From contig NZ_CP036276.1 of NCBI RefSeq assembly GCF_007747995.1, forward strand, positions 7,058,001 through 7,122,000: a DNA stretch of 64,000 bases, written 5' to 3'. The position numbers were made by a program, and so were the translations under genes. This DNA comes from Symmachiella dynata (GTDB lineage: Bacteria; Planctomycetota; Planctomycetia; Planctomycetales; Planctomycetaceae). The notes under the pieces are model-generated. The model had not been told where the DNA came from. It was given only the letters and a program-made list of their open reading frames with translations, and did no database searches. Shown in pieces: positions 45,127 to 55,200 of this stretch. Position 1 is the stretch's first letter. Every line of letters begins with the position of its first letter.

Positions 45127-47637
45127 GTGGAAGCGTCGAACATCATTTTTCAGGGCCGGGGTCTGTGGTGGCTGTGGTTGAGCCTAGCCGCACTCGCGGC
45201 CGCCGGCGTGATTTTTCTTTACCGTTACGAACGCCGTTTGGTGGCGGCGCGGATCGGGAATTCGCTGTTAGCCTTACGGCTGTCCGCCATCGCCTTGCTG
45301 TTCTTCGCGCTGTTGCAACCGGTACTGGCCGTCGTGCGCGAGCGCGCTGCTGAACGGCGGATATTGATTGCCATCGATGTCTCGCAAAGCATGCAGACAC
45401 CCGATCCCCAGGCGAGCGACGCGGAAAAACTGCGCTGGGCGCGGGCCTTGGGAACCATCGGCAATGACCACAACCGCGACCGTATAGACCAATGGCTGCA
45501 GGCTTTGGAAAATGAGCAAGAACCGAAATGGGTCGCATCCGGCGACGGCGAAGCGGCAGTGCAACTCGCACAAACGCGCCGCGATAGCCTGCATCAACTC
45601 CTGGATGAAATCGGCGCTCTGCAACGCCGCGAAATTGTTCAGCGGATACTGACGTCAACGACCACGCCGTTACTCGCCAAGTTACAACGGATTGGTGATG
45701 TGCAAATCCATTTGTTCGCCGACAAGGCTGTAGCCGTCGACGGGGATGCGTTGTCGCTCATGGACCTCAACGAACAGGAGTTGGGCTTGAACGTCGGTGT
45801 GACAAATTTGCAGGCGGGAATCGCAGCCGGGACTTCTTCTGTTGAGCAGCCATCGACAGCGGGAATCGTACTCCTTACCGACGGCCGCGATACTTCAACG
45901 CACGATCCCATCGCAACGGCCCGCGCGCTCGGCCGCGAAAACATTCCGCTGTTCCCGGTGCTCATTGGCAGCCCCCGCAAACCGGTCGACATCACCGTTA
46001 CCGATCTCGATTTTCCCACGTCCGTCTTTTTAGGCGACACCCCGCGACTGACGGCAACCCTCGCCACGACCGGTTTTGCAGGCCGCGCCCTCGAAGTCAT
46101 CCTGCAACCAGCATCCGGTGCTGCAATGCGAAAAATGGTCAACGTCGAAGCGGACACGACAACCGTCGCATTTGACTGGCCGGCCGATTCAGCGGGGCGG
46201 TCTTCGTTCAGCCTCTCCGTCGCTGCACAACCGGAAGAACTTCGCGACGACAATAACTCGGCCGAATTCGCGCTTACGGTCGTCGATGACACAATCCGCG
46301 TGCTATTGATCGAGGAGGAAGCTCGCTGGGAATTTCGGTTTATCGATAACGCCTTTCTGCGCGACAGCCGCGTTGATGTCGCGCAGGTGATCTTTGAACA
46401 GCCGTTTCTCAACGTCTTGGATGCATCATTCTTCCCCCGTCAATTGGACTGGCCGGACGATCCCGCTGCCTGGGACAAATCCGCACTGGCCGAAACTGAT
46501 GTGGTGATTGTGGGCGATGTCTCGCAAACACATCTGACACCCGCTGACTGGGAAAGCTTGGACCGTTACGTCGACGCCGGCCGCGGCACACTCGTGCTCT
46601 TAGCAGGGAAAAACCATGCGACGGACGGTGAACTTCCTCCCGCCTTGCAGCGCCTGTTGCCGGTTTCTGATTTGCGGATCGAGCAATTCGCTAAAAAGTC
46701 TGCACAATCGTCGCCTAGCGAACGCGGCTTTCATCTCGCGCTCACCCCCGAAGGGGAACGCGAACCGATGCTGCAGTTCGCCGCCGATCCCCAAGCCAAT
46801 CGTGAAATCTGGCGTAATTTTCCCGGACATGTTTGGGGCATGACCGGTACCGCTAAACCAGGCGCAAGCGTTTTGGCGACCATGGTTCCCCCCGCCGACG
46901 CTCCACCGGGAACCTCAAAGAATCGCGCAATTCTGGCACGACAAACCTACGGCCTGGGGCAGGTTTTGTGGTTGGGCATCGACAGCACATGGCGATGGCG
47001 GCACCGCGCGGGAGACCGGTATCACCACCGTTTTTGGGGCCAGTTGGCCCGCTGGGGCGCACGTCAGCAAAGCCTGGGTGGAACGGACAGTGTGAAATTT
47101 GGTTTTGAGCGAAGCGATATTGCCCAAGGAGAAACAGCAGTCGTGCGTGCTCGATTCAATCGTGTATTTCTCGAACGCTATCCGCAATTGACAGCGACAG
47201 CCGAACTAGTCGCCGCGGGGGAATCGCGTATCTTGCAAACACTTCCCTTAACCCCGTCGCCCGGTCGCCCCTTGGCGTATGAAGGAGAGGCGGTCGACTT
47301 GCCGCCGGGGGAATACACGGCCCGCCTGAAAGTCGACGGAGCAGATTTGGGTGCGGCAGAATTCGTGGCGACGTTGTTTGTCTCGCAACCGCCAACGAAG
47401 GAACTGACCGACCTAAGCGCCAACGCGGAGCTGTTATCACAACTTGCCACCGTCAGCGGCGGACGGTTGATCGGCCCCGATGACTTGTCCGAGTTGCCGC
47501 AATTGCTCAATGCTGCTGAGGCCGCGCACGGTGATCGGGATGAAGTCGCACTCTGGCAACACCCGTTGCTATTGCTACTGTTCTGCGCATTGGTCACGAC
47601 CGAATGGGTGGTCCGCAAACTGAACGGCTTACCGTGA
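45127..47637 (+). CDS. membrane protein with VWA-like and glutamine-amidotransferase-like domains
   Basis: An 836-residue membrane protein starting at GTG (ACAGGT about 6 bases upstream). Two N-terminal membrane segments (about 12-32 and 50-70) precede a VWA-like domain opening RRILIAIDVSQSMQTPD, with DxSxS of a metal-dependent adhesion site, and GIVLLTDGRDTSTHDP. A beta-sandwich-like middle (about 280-390) is followed by a region with TDVVIVGDVSQTHLTPADW and GRGTLVLLAGKNH, resembling the GATase-like fold of related proteins. One last membrane segment near the C-terminus (LLLLLFCALVTTEWVV) is followed by RKLNGLP. Function unknown; BatA-type proteins have the VWA part. No MoxR ATPase or other partners are next to it. 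Confidence 0.75.
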   Translation: MEASNIIFQGRGLWWLWLSLAALAAAGVIFLYRYERRLVAARIGNSLLALRLSAIALLFFALLQPVLAVVRERAAERRILIAIDVSQSMQTPDPQASDAEKLRWARALGTIGNDHNRDRIDQWLQALENEQEPKWVASGDGEAAVQLAQTRRDSLHQLLDEIGALQRREIVQRILTSTTTPLLAKLQRIGDVQIHLFADKAVAVDGDALSLMDLNEQELGLNVGVTNLQAGIAAGTSSVEQPSTAGIVLLTDGRDTSTHDPIATARALGRENIPLFPVLIGSPRKPVDITVTDLDFPTSVFLGDTPRLTATLATTGFAGRALEVILQPASGAAMRKMVNVEADTTTVAFDWPADSAGRSSFSLSVAAQPEELRDDNNSAEFALTVVDDTIRVLLIEEEARWEFRFIDNAFLRDSRVDVAQVIFEQPFLNVLDASFFPRQLDWPDDPAAWDKSALAETDVVIVGDVSQTHLTPADWESLDRYVDAGRGTLVLLAGKNHATDGELPPALQRLLPVSDLRIEQFAKKSAQSSPSERGFHLALTPEGEREPMLQFAADPQANREIWRNFPGHVWGMTGTAKPGASVLATMVPPADAPPGTSKNRAILARQTYGLGQVLWLGIDSTWRWRHRAGDRYHHRFWGQLARWGARQQSLGGTDSVKFGFERSDIAQGETAVVRARFNRVFLERYPQLTATAELVAAGESRILQTLPLTPSPGRPLAYEGEAVDLPPGEYTARLKVDGADLGAAEFVATLFVSQPPTKELTDLSANAELLSQLATVSGGRLIGPDDLSELPQLLNAAEAAHGDRDEVALWQHPLLLLLFCALVTTEWVVRKLNGLP

Positions 47638-47655
47638 ACTACAGTGGTGCAGCGG

Positions 47656-48846
47656 TCATTGCGGCAAGACGGGGACCAGTGGTAATTGGAGCAATAAGGA
47701 GAGTTGCTTCAATCGCGATTGGCGGCGGATCCCAAGTTTCATGACGCGGGAAATCCTTTGGAACTTCCCTTGGCGGCTTTCAAATTTCTGGCAAAATAGC
47801 CGCACGAGTTGCGCCCGATCGTCGTCGGCGTTCGTGGTTGATTCCAACCGCCGCAACAACGTGCGGGCTTGGCCAATCCCAGCCGTCAAGTTGGCAGTCT
47901 GCCGTCCCACATACGCAGGCAAATTCGATAACAGTCGGCCGATGTGCACATGCGTGCTCCGTGCTCCGACGCAATTTTTGCTGTGCTGTCGGTAGCGGAC
48001 TGTCGCAGTCGGTAAATAATGAATCCGGCCGGTTGTCGCAGCGCACAAAGCCAGCCACCAGTCGTGCAGCGCCGCATCGGTAGGAATCGGCACGGCCAGT
48101 TCCAACAATGCGCGATTGACCAATGCCGTACAACCGGTGACAAAATTTTGCACCAGCAACGTCTTGAGGGGTTGATGGGGCGAATGGGCCAAGCCTTCGT
48201 AGCCCATAAAAGAGTCGTGAATTAACCGCAGGTCTTCATCCACGACCGCCAAGTCGGAATGGACCAGTTGCGGGACATCGCGACCATCTTCGTCTTCCGC
48301 GCAGAGAATCAGTTCCATCTGTCGTGCGATTTTTTCGGGATGCCAAACGTCATCCTGATCGGCGAAGAGGACATAGGGGGCGCCGGCGTCATAAGCCGCT
48401 TCCAGCAATGTGCCGAAATTCTGTGTGGTTCCCAGCCAGCCCTGCGCGTCGTTGAGTAGCGTAATACGATGGTCGTTGTTCGCTAACTCTCGGACAATGT
48501 CGACGGTGCGGTCGCTGGAACTATCGTCCCGAACCAGCAAAGTCCAATTGGTATAGGTTTGTTGTTGCAGGCTTTCGATTTGTTCGCGGATGTAATCTTG
48601 GCCGTTGTAAGCGGCCAGGACGATCGTCACCGGCGGCCCGGCGCAGACCAGGGACGTTTGCGAACTTGACTCGATTTCGTGGCAGCTCTGGGTGTCTAAC
48701 ACTATCGCATGCTTTCCCGTATCAATACCGCCTCGGCGGCGTGGATTGGGGGTCTCGGGTTTTTTAGTCAATGGCGCGAGGCATTTCGCTCTGTGCTGAC
48801 TGCACGAACATTGGCATCCCGTCATTGCGTGGCGAAGGGTACTCAT
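47656..48846 (-). CDS. glycosyltransferase family 2 (rhamnosyltransferase-like)
   Basis: GT-A glycosyltransferase that likely extends a surface polysaccharide. The core starts VTIVLAAYNGQDYIREQI, followed by LLVRDDSSSDRTVDI (the DxSxD nucleotide site) and LFADQDDVWHPEKI (the metal DxD region). HDWWLALCAATTGRI is a GT2 acceptor-side motif. The start is uncertain. The ATG at 48846 adds about 70 Cys-rich residues with no family likeness, whereas a GTG at 48702 gives about 348 residues beginning shortly before the core; both lack a good ribosome site. It is divergent from rmlA, which makes dTDP-glucose for sugars such as dTDP-rhamnose, so the donor may be linked (inference). Confidence 0.8.
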   Translation of the reverse strand: MSTLRHAMTGCQCSCSQHRAKCLAPLTKKPETPNPRRRGGIDTGKHAIVLDTQSCHEIESSSQTSLVCAGPPVTIVLAAYNGQDYIREQIESLQQQTYTNWTLLVRDDSSSDRTVDIVRELANNDHRITLLNDAQGWLGTTQNFGTLLEAAYDAGAPYVLFADQDDVWHPEKIARQMELILCAEDEDGRDVPQLVHSDLAVVDEDLRLIHDSFMGYEGLAHSPHQPLKTLLVQNFVTGCTALVNRALLELAVPIPTDAALHDWWLALCAATTGRIHYLPTATVRYRQHSKNCVGARSTHVHIGRLLSNLPAYVGRQTANLTAGIGQARTLLRRLESTTNADDDRAQLVRLFCQKFESRQGKFQRISRVMKLGIRRQSRLKQLSLLLQLPLVPVLPQ

Positions 48847-49106
48847 CCCCGCCAAATTGGGCAATACGACTTTGCTACTCAGTTGTTACGTCAAAACGGT
48901 GTCTCAAAACTGCGGCGGTCTTGGCAACAACTGTTTGAAATGGCGAGATTCATCTTTTGTTCACAAAAACCAGGCTGGTTTACACGTCAAATCACGGTTG
49001 ATAGAGTTGGCCGTCGAACATTCGGATTCTATTCATCTCCAACGGCGAAGATCCTACCAGTTAAACAACGCGGAACCTCCGCAAATCATCTCAAAAGGAA
49101 TGGGCC

Positions 49107-50033
49107 ATGCCTTTAAAAGGAATCGTTCTCGCCGGTGGTGCGGGAACCCGGTTGCACCCGGTCACACGTGTCATCAATAAACAACTGCTACCGGTCTACG
49201 ACAAACCGATGGTCTATTATCCGCTGAGCACCTTGATGCTAGCGGGAATTCGCGATGTGTTGATTATCAGCACGCCCGAGGATCTGCCGCTCTTTCAAAC
49301 GCTGTTGGGGGATGGCTCGCAATGGGGCATGCGGCTCAGTTTTGTCGTACAGCCGACTCCGGCCGGCCTTGCGCAGGCGTTTATCCTGGGCGAGGAATTC
49401 ATTGGCGACGACCCGGTTTGCCTGATTCTGGGCGACAATATTTTTTACGGACACGACCTGCAATTCGCATTGGAGAATGCAGGGAAATCCTCAGCCGGTG
49501 CGACCGTATTCGCCTATTATGTCCGGGACCCACAGCGCTACGGTGTCGTCAATTTCGACGCCGAAGGCCGGGCGATCGATATTGAAGAAAAACCAGCCCA
49601 TCCCAAATCGAATTACGCGGTCACAGGTCTGTACTTCTATGACAATCGTGTGATCGAAATCGCCAAAAACCTGAAGCCCTCTGCTCGTGGCGAGCTCGAA
49701 ATCACGGATGTGAACCGCCGCTATTTGAACGATGGCGAGCTGCGGATTGAACTCTTAGGACGCGGTAGTGCCTGGTTGGATACGGGAACCCCCGCATCGC
49801 TGCTGCAAGCGGCCTCATTCATCGAAGCGGTCGAGCAACGGCAAGGTTTAAAAATCTCTTGCCCGGAAGAAATCGCGTTTCGTATGGGGTTCATTGATGC
49901 TGATCAACTCCGCGCGTTAGCCGAGCCGCTGAAAAAGAATACGTACGGAGAATATCTGCAGGAAATCGCCGACGGAGAATCGTCGCCGTTGATCGAAGAC
50001 CACGATAGTCGCGTTCGCCGCGAGAACAGTTAA
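49107..50033 (+). CDS. rmlA: glucose-1-phosphate thymidylyltransferase
   Basis: Cytoplasmic nucleotidyltransferase (308 residues) that makes dTDP-glucose from glucose-1-phosphate and dTTP, the first step toward dTDP-rhamnose and other deoxysugars. The N-terminal signature [20 protein letters not shown] and [20 protein letters not shown] are exact RmlA features. [12 protein letters not shown] carries the metal Asp, and [20 protein letters not shown] and AWLDTGTP complete the active site. AAGGA lies about 8 bases before ATG 49107. rmlB, C and D are not in this window; the CDP-sugar gene at the left edge is a separate pathway. Confidence 0.96.
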   Translation: MPLKGIVLAGGAGTRLHPVTRVINKQLLPVYDKPMVYYPLSTLMLAGIRDVLIISTPEDLPLFQTLLGDGSQWGMRLSFVVQPTPAGLAQAFILGEEFIGDDPVCLILGDNIFYGHDLQFALENAGKSSAGATVFAYYVRDPQRYGVVNFDAEGRAIDIEEKPAHPKSNYAVTGLYFYDNRVIEIAKNLKPSARGELEITDVNRRYLNDGELRIELLGRGSAWLDTGTPASLLQAASFIEAVEQRQGLKISCPEEIAFRMGFIDADQLRALAEPLKKNTYGEYLQEIADGESSPLIEDHDSRVRRENS

Positions 50034-50602
50034 ACATCGCGTCTCTACGCGGACCTTGTTCGTGTTGCGCGACATCTATTCAGCTCAGTCCCTAGGACAA
50101 AGCCTACGGCACTGAGTAACGATAAAGCACAGGTTCTGGGTGGTTGAGGACGAGCATTCGCTCGTTCCCAGGGCGTTTGGCATTCCTGTGTCTTATAAAC
50201 TGGGGGCGGACTTTGTCCGTCCCCAGCCACCCTTACGTCTCTGCCCCATTGAGGGCATCTCGTGGTACATAAGCTACGAAGGTCGGCGATGAAGATCCGT
50301 CTGCATGCAAATTTAAGATGAGCGTCACCAATTAAGAGATGACAGTCGCTAGCGGTCCGATCATTTTTGAGATTCGATCTTTTTTCGATCGCAGCGCATT
50401 ATCAGTCGCAGAGAGCGATATCCGAATTGACCGTTTCGGAGAATCGCCTCTATAATCCGCCGCTGATTTTCCATCCTCCCCTCATTTCCGAATCGCATCG
50501 TGTTATCTCAATTACGATGCGTGTTCACACCATTTCTCACTGACATTTCCCATTTGCGGCTGCGCCGATGTTTCGGCTCGCCCCAGCACTGGTTTCGCAA
50601 TA
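50034..50602. other. long spacer with two hairpins
   Basis: This 569-base spacer has no gene that I can support. It contains a hairpin CTCAGT...ACTGAG (50084-50116) with a CCTAGG core, and a strong palindrome at 50200-50226. The rest, up to the PPIase gene, includes T-rich and GATC-rich stretches without clear elements. I saw no tRNA. Confidence 0.55.
50200..50226. repeat. palindrome with GGGGCGGAC arms
   Basis: CTGGGG-G-CGGAC-TTT-GTCCG-T-CCCCAG: two 5-6 bp stems with one G-T mismatch and a TTT loop. No T-run follows in either direction, so it looks like a dispersed palindrome rather than a terminator. Confidence 0.6.
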
Positions 50603-51868
50603 ATGAAACAAACACTCACCCTCGTGGCTGCGTTGGTCATCACCACGGGTTGCAACAAGATTGCCAAGGTCGACAATCCGGTTGCCCCCGAACCGCCGCC
50701 CCGTTTGTCATTTGACAATCGGCCGACCAGGGACACTTCTAAGTCAGCCCCGCAATTGGCAGCGCGCGACGAAAAGCCGTTGGCCAATGTGGCGGACGAG
50801 ATTCCCGCGTATGATGACTTGCAGCTCAATGAAAAGGGTGTGACGCGCGTCACCAATTCCCGAATTGGTCCCGCATCGACGAATGCAGACCGCGATCTCG
50901 GCACTGCGACGGGAACTCTGGTATTGGTCAACGGCGAACCGATCTTTGCCGAGGACGTCTTGCTGGAATTCGAGAGACGCGTCGCAAAAACGAAACAACG
51001 TATGACCGCTGCTCAAATTGAAGAAGCACAACCAGAACTGCGTGCTGCTCGCGCTGAATTTCTCCGTCGCAGTCTTCCCATGCACGTCCAGAGCAAGCTG
51101 TTGTCGTCGGCATTGCTGAAGAGCCTGACGGAGGAACAAAAAGAGCTTTTGGACCAAGGCATGAAACAAGCCTTCGAAGACAGCTTGGAAAAGAAGAAGA
51201 AGGAATTGGGCATCACCAGTCGCGGTGAACTGGAGGTGGCCATGGCCAAAGAAGGCGTGACGATGCAGCGGATGCAACAGGCTTTCTATGAAAACCAAAT
51301 GGCTCAGTTGTACGTCTCGCAAAATGCCGGGACACCACCGAAGTTCAGCCGCCGTGAATTGTTTGACTACTATCAAGAACACAAAGAAGAATATGCGGTC
51401 GAAGGCAAAGTCAAATGGCGGCAGATCAAAATCGGCTTCAAGGAACGTGGTGGCGAACCAGTCGCGCGGCAGGACATCGCGAAGATCGAACAGTTGCTCA
51501 TCAACGGTGCTGATTTTTCAGAACTGGCTGAAGAGCACTCCGACGGACCGACTGCGCTGAACGGCGGTATGTGGGACTGGACCGAGATGGGCAGTCTTGT
51601 AGATGAAAACCTGGAAGCCATTCTGTTTCAAATCCGCCCTGGCACGGTCAGTGACGTGATCAAATCAGATGACAGTTATCATATTGTTCAGGTCGTTGAA
51701 CGGATCGATCCGGGTTATGTGCCGTTCGAGGACGTGCATGAAAAAATCAAATTGGAATTGCGCCAAAGCCAATACCAAGAGGCGGCGGCCAAACTTGTTG
51801 ACGAACTCAAAAAGACAGCCGTGATCGAACCGAAATACGACTTTGGCGATACGGCATTACTGCAATAA
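50603..51868 (+). CDS. parvulin-type peptidylprolyl isomerase lipoprotein (SurA/PpiC-like)
   Basis: Exported protein of 421 residues. The lipobox VITTGC (Cys about 17) makes it a lipoprotein. A Pro/Ser-rich linker is followed by a SurA-N-like helical region (about 95-250, with a heptad-like ALLKSLTEEQKELLDQGMK). The parvulin domain (about 265-375) contains VKWRQIKIGF, ADFSELAEEHSDGP and GGMWDWTEMGSLVDE. The usual His-containing strands of parvulins are only partly matched (SYHIVQVVERID). Likely a periplasmic folding factor for outer-membrane proteins. The next gene, 406 bases downstream on the same strand, encodes a large secretin, a plausible client (inference). Confidence 0.88.
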   Translation: MKQTLTLVAALVITTGCNKIAKVDNPVAPEPPPRLSFDNRPTRDTSKSAPQLAARDEKPLANVADEIPAYDDLQLNEKGVTRVTNSRIGPASTNADRDLGTATGTLVLVNGEPIFAEDVLLEFERRVAKTKQRMTAAQIEEAQPELRAARAEFLRRSLPMHVQSKLLSSALLKSLTEEQKELLDQGMKQAFEDSLEKKKKELGITSRGELEVAMAKEGVTMQRMQQAFYENQMAQLYVSQNAGTPPKFSRRELFDYYQEHKEEYAVEGKVKWRQIKIGFKERGGEPVARQDIAKIEQLLINGADFSELAEEHSDGPTALNGGMWDWTEMGSLVDENLEAILFQIRPGTVSDVIKSDDSYHIVQVVERIDPGYVPFEDVHEKIKLELRQSQYQEAAAKLVDELKKTAVIEPKYDFGDTALLQ

Positions 51869-52274
51869 CAACGACAGATAGAAACGGTCGGTTCGGCAGA
51901 AATTGCCGGAGTTGTTTTCAACTTGAACCGGTCTTTCGAAAAGCACGAGAAACACTTCAAATTTCATCTGACCGGTCTTGACCGGTATGTCGGGTTTCCG
52001 GTATTTAGCCCGCACTTCTACACTCTCTCCACAATTCACACACTCGTTTGTTAGCACAGGCGTGATCGGGCTGCGGCCCCGGCGGCGATACGTTCGTCTC
52101 CGGATCCACTCCCTGCCCGGGATCAACGTCTGGCTAGAGAACTATCGCATTCGAGTGATTTCGCCGCACGGCGCGCGACATTGCAATGGTGTCGGGCTCA
52201 GGCGGCGAGTTCACTCCCACGTTTGGTTAATTTAGGTCATGGAAGCTGTTAGGACCTTTAAGGAGGTAGGTACG
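51869..52274. other. leader region of the secretin gene
   Basis: About 400 bases without a gene. It contains ACCGGT-CTTG-ACCGGT at 51971-51986 and no repeat of the other families. The ribosome site AAGGAGGT at its end decides the TTG start of the secretin. Confidence 0.5.
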
Positions 52275-55200
52275 TTGGGTAAGGCACTAGGATTATTCGC
52301 CTGTGGTAGCCTCATCACTGCATCGTTGTGGTGTGGGCATCAAGGTTTTGCCGCTGAGACAAACTCGAAGCGTTCTGCATCACAGAAGAACGATTCGACA
52401 GCCGCTTCTCGCGAGCGGTCGTCACGAGCTTTGTTGCGACTCGGCAAAGAATTGTACGCCAAGGGACGTTATGAAGATGCGGTTCGGTCTTTCCGAGCTG
52501 CGACATACGCTCCCGGAAATCTCGCCAAGGAAGAACGGGCGCAACTCGAACAATATTTGTCACGCGCCGAACGCAAACTGAAAGCACTGCCTCGTGGGAG
52601 AACGGCTCGCCGGATCACGGCTCGTGGCCAATCGCCCGAACCGTCCAATCCGTTCGCCGTCGCGGCGCAAGGTCTTGGATCAGCTGATCGCAAGGCAGCC
52701 GTCAAGAAATGGTTGGCCAATGCCCGCCATGAATTCGAACGCGGTAATGTTGCCGCCGCCGAAAAAACGGCACTGCAAGCCGCCAACATCAAAGTCCGCT
52801 TTGGACTGTTGGAAGACAGCCCGCAACGGCTGTTGGAAGACATTGCGGCTTACAAGCGCAAAGCCAATGAAAGTGTCTTCGATGACACCAATACGGTGAC
52901 TCGCGCACAAAGCACGAATGATTTTGAAATCCGTCAAGCTGGCGGAACAGAACATGCGACGCGTCGATTCCCCACCGGAGTTCCCGGGGACATCGTCCAA
53001 GTCGCCGGCAGCCAACCGGCTGAAGCTCCGCATGACGAATGGCGTATCAAAGCCGATTCGTTGATGCAAAAAGCGCGTGAAGCGGCCGAATCGAAACGCC
53101 TCAACGAAGCGTATCGCCACGCCTTAAGCGCACAACAACTCGAACGCAAAGGCAAAGTTCAATACGCTGACGGCGAAATGTCACCCACCGCCTTTATCGA
53201 AGTGCTCAACAGCATGGAAGAAAAAGCGTTGGTCGCCACCGGAAAGCCGGATGCCATTAAAATTCAGGCACAACGCCTGCTGGCAGCTGCCGAACGGGAC
53301 ATCGCCGCTGGAAACTTTGAAGCGGCCTATAAAAAGGTCGACCAAGCCGAAAGCATGGATGTCGCTTACGATCTGTTGGAAAAACGGCCCAAGTCGGTCC
53401 GTATGAACATTGCCGAAGCGGAAAACGCTGAAGCCAACAAATTCGTCCAAGGTGGACGTTACCAACGTTCGACCGGCAGCCAATTTCCTTCGGCCGCTGA
53501 GAAATCAGCAACCCCGTTCGAAACGGCTCAACAGGCCAATTCGCCCAAAGCTCAAGCCGTGAGCTTGATCAAACAGGCCCGCAAGGACCTGGCAGCCGGC
53601 GACATTGAAGCCGCCCGCCAAAAAGCGGTGCAAGCACGAGAGATTCCCGTCGCTTATGATGTGTTCGACGATCAACCCCGGCTGGTCCTCGCGGACATCG
53701 CCCGGCAAGAACGGATGTCCAACATCGCGGCAAACGATAACCTCTTCGACGAAGAACCGGCCAATCCGTTTGCCGAACCGGCTGCTGATCCGGTGAAAAC
53801 CGATCTAAACGCCGATAAGCGGCAAGCCTTGAAATTGCTGAACCAAGCCAGACTGGACCTGAAGGCGAAAGACGTCGACAGCGCCCAAGAAAAGGCAAAG
53901 ATGGCCGCCCAACTGGGGGTCAAGTTTGGAGTCATGGACGACAGCCCCGAGAAAGTCTTGGCGGACATCGACTATTTCACCAACTCCGGCAAACAAGCCC
54001 AACGCTATGCTCAACGTGATACCGAAATCCAAGCCGCCAGTGGCGACCGGGACAAGGGTCAAGTGGAGAACGCTGACGACGCAGAAATTGCGTTTCAGGT
54101 CGAGGAAAGCACGACGGACGACAAGGCATTGGCCACCCAATTGCTGAACGAGGCCCGCAATCTCGCCGACAAAGGTCGGTATGACGCGGCCCGCGCTAAA
54201 GCGATGGAAGCCCAAAAACTGGACGTTGCTTACGATCCGTTTGATGATGATCCTTCACAGGTTCTGAAATGGATTGCCAAAGCCGAAGCCGCAATCAGTA
54301 CACCGGCAGCCGTGATCTTCGACGAAGAGAGCGACAACAGCCCGTCGCTCACGCAGTCGGAAAAATCGGGATTGGATTTGTTCAATGCCGGCGAAAGCGA
54401 ACTGCGTAGCGGTAACCGTAACCAGGCTTATCAGTACTTCCTGCAGGCTCACCATACCGGTGACCGCCTGAGCCCGCGACGTGCACAACAACTGCAGGAC
54501 TACCTGCAGGAATTGCGTCCGCGACGCGACAACAAATTGCGGCAAGTCCAATACCTCGCCGAAGAGGGCGAGTTGGCCACCCCGCAAACTGGTGACAATG
54601 GTGGTTCGTTGCTGCCCACGGTCGACAACGAACGCAAAGTCGCCTATTCGAAACTTCGTAATGATGTGATGAACGCTGGCTTCCGGGCCGAACGCCTGAA
54701 AACGTCCGAACCCGAAAAAGCGTTGCAACTGTTGGGTGAAACTTTGACCAAGGTTGAGAATTCGGATTTGCCGCGTGATATGCTGCAACCGATGATTCGC
54801 CGCATCAATCGGAAACGTGAAAGCATCAAATCGTATCAGGTGCAACACGCTCCGGTGATCGCTCAACAAAACCACAATGCGGAAGTCCGCGACGACATCA
54901 AGCGTGATGTGGAAATTGCTATCCGCATCGAACAAGACTTCGCCGACAAGGTGGACGAGTTCAATCAGTTGGTTAAGGAACAACGTTACGCCGAAGCGGA
55001 AGTCATCGCCAAACAAGCCAAAGCACTCAGCCCTGAGTCGCCCGAAGCTGAGGTGATGATCTTAAAGTCGAGATTCTTGCGAAACATCACACGTAGCGAG
55101 AATACTCGTGCACTCAAGGAAGAGGGTTTCTTGAATGCGTTGCACGAAGTCGACGAAGCCTCCATTCCCTTTACCGGCGACTATGCAATGCCGGCACCTA

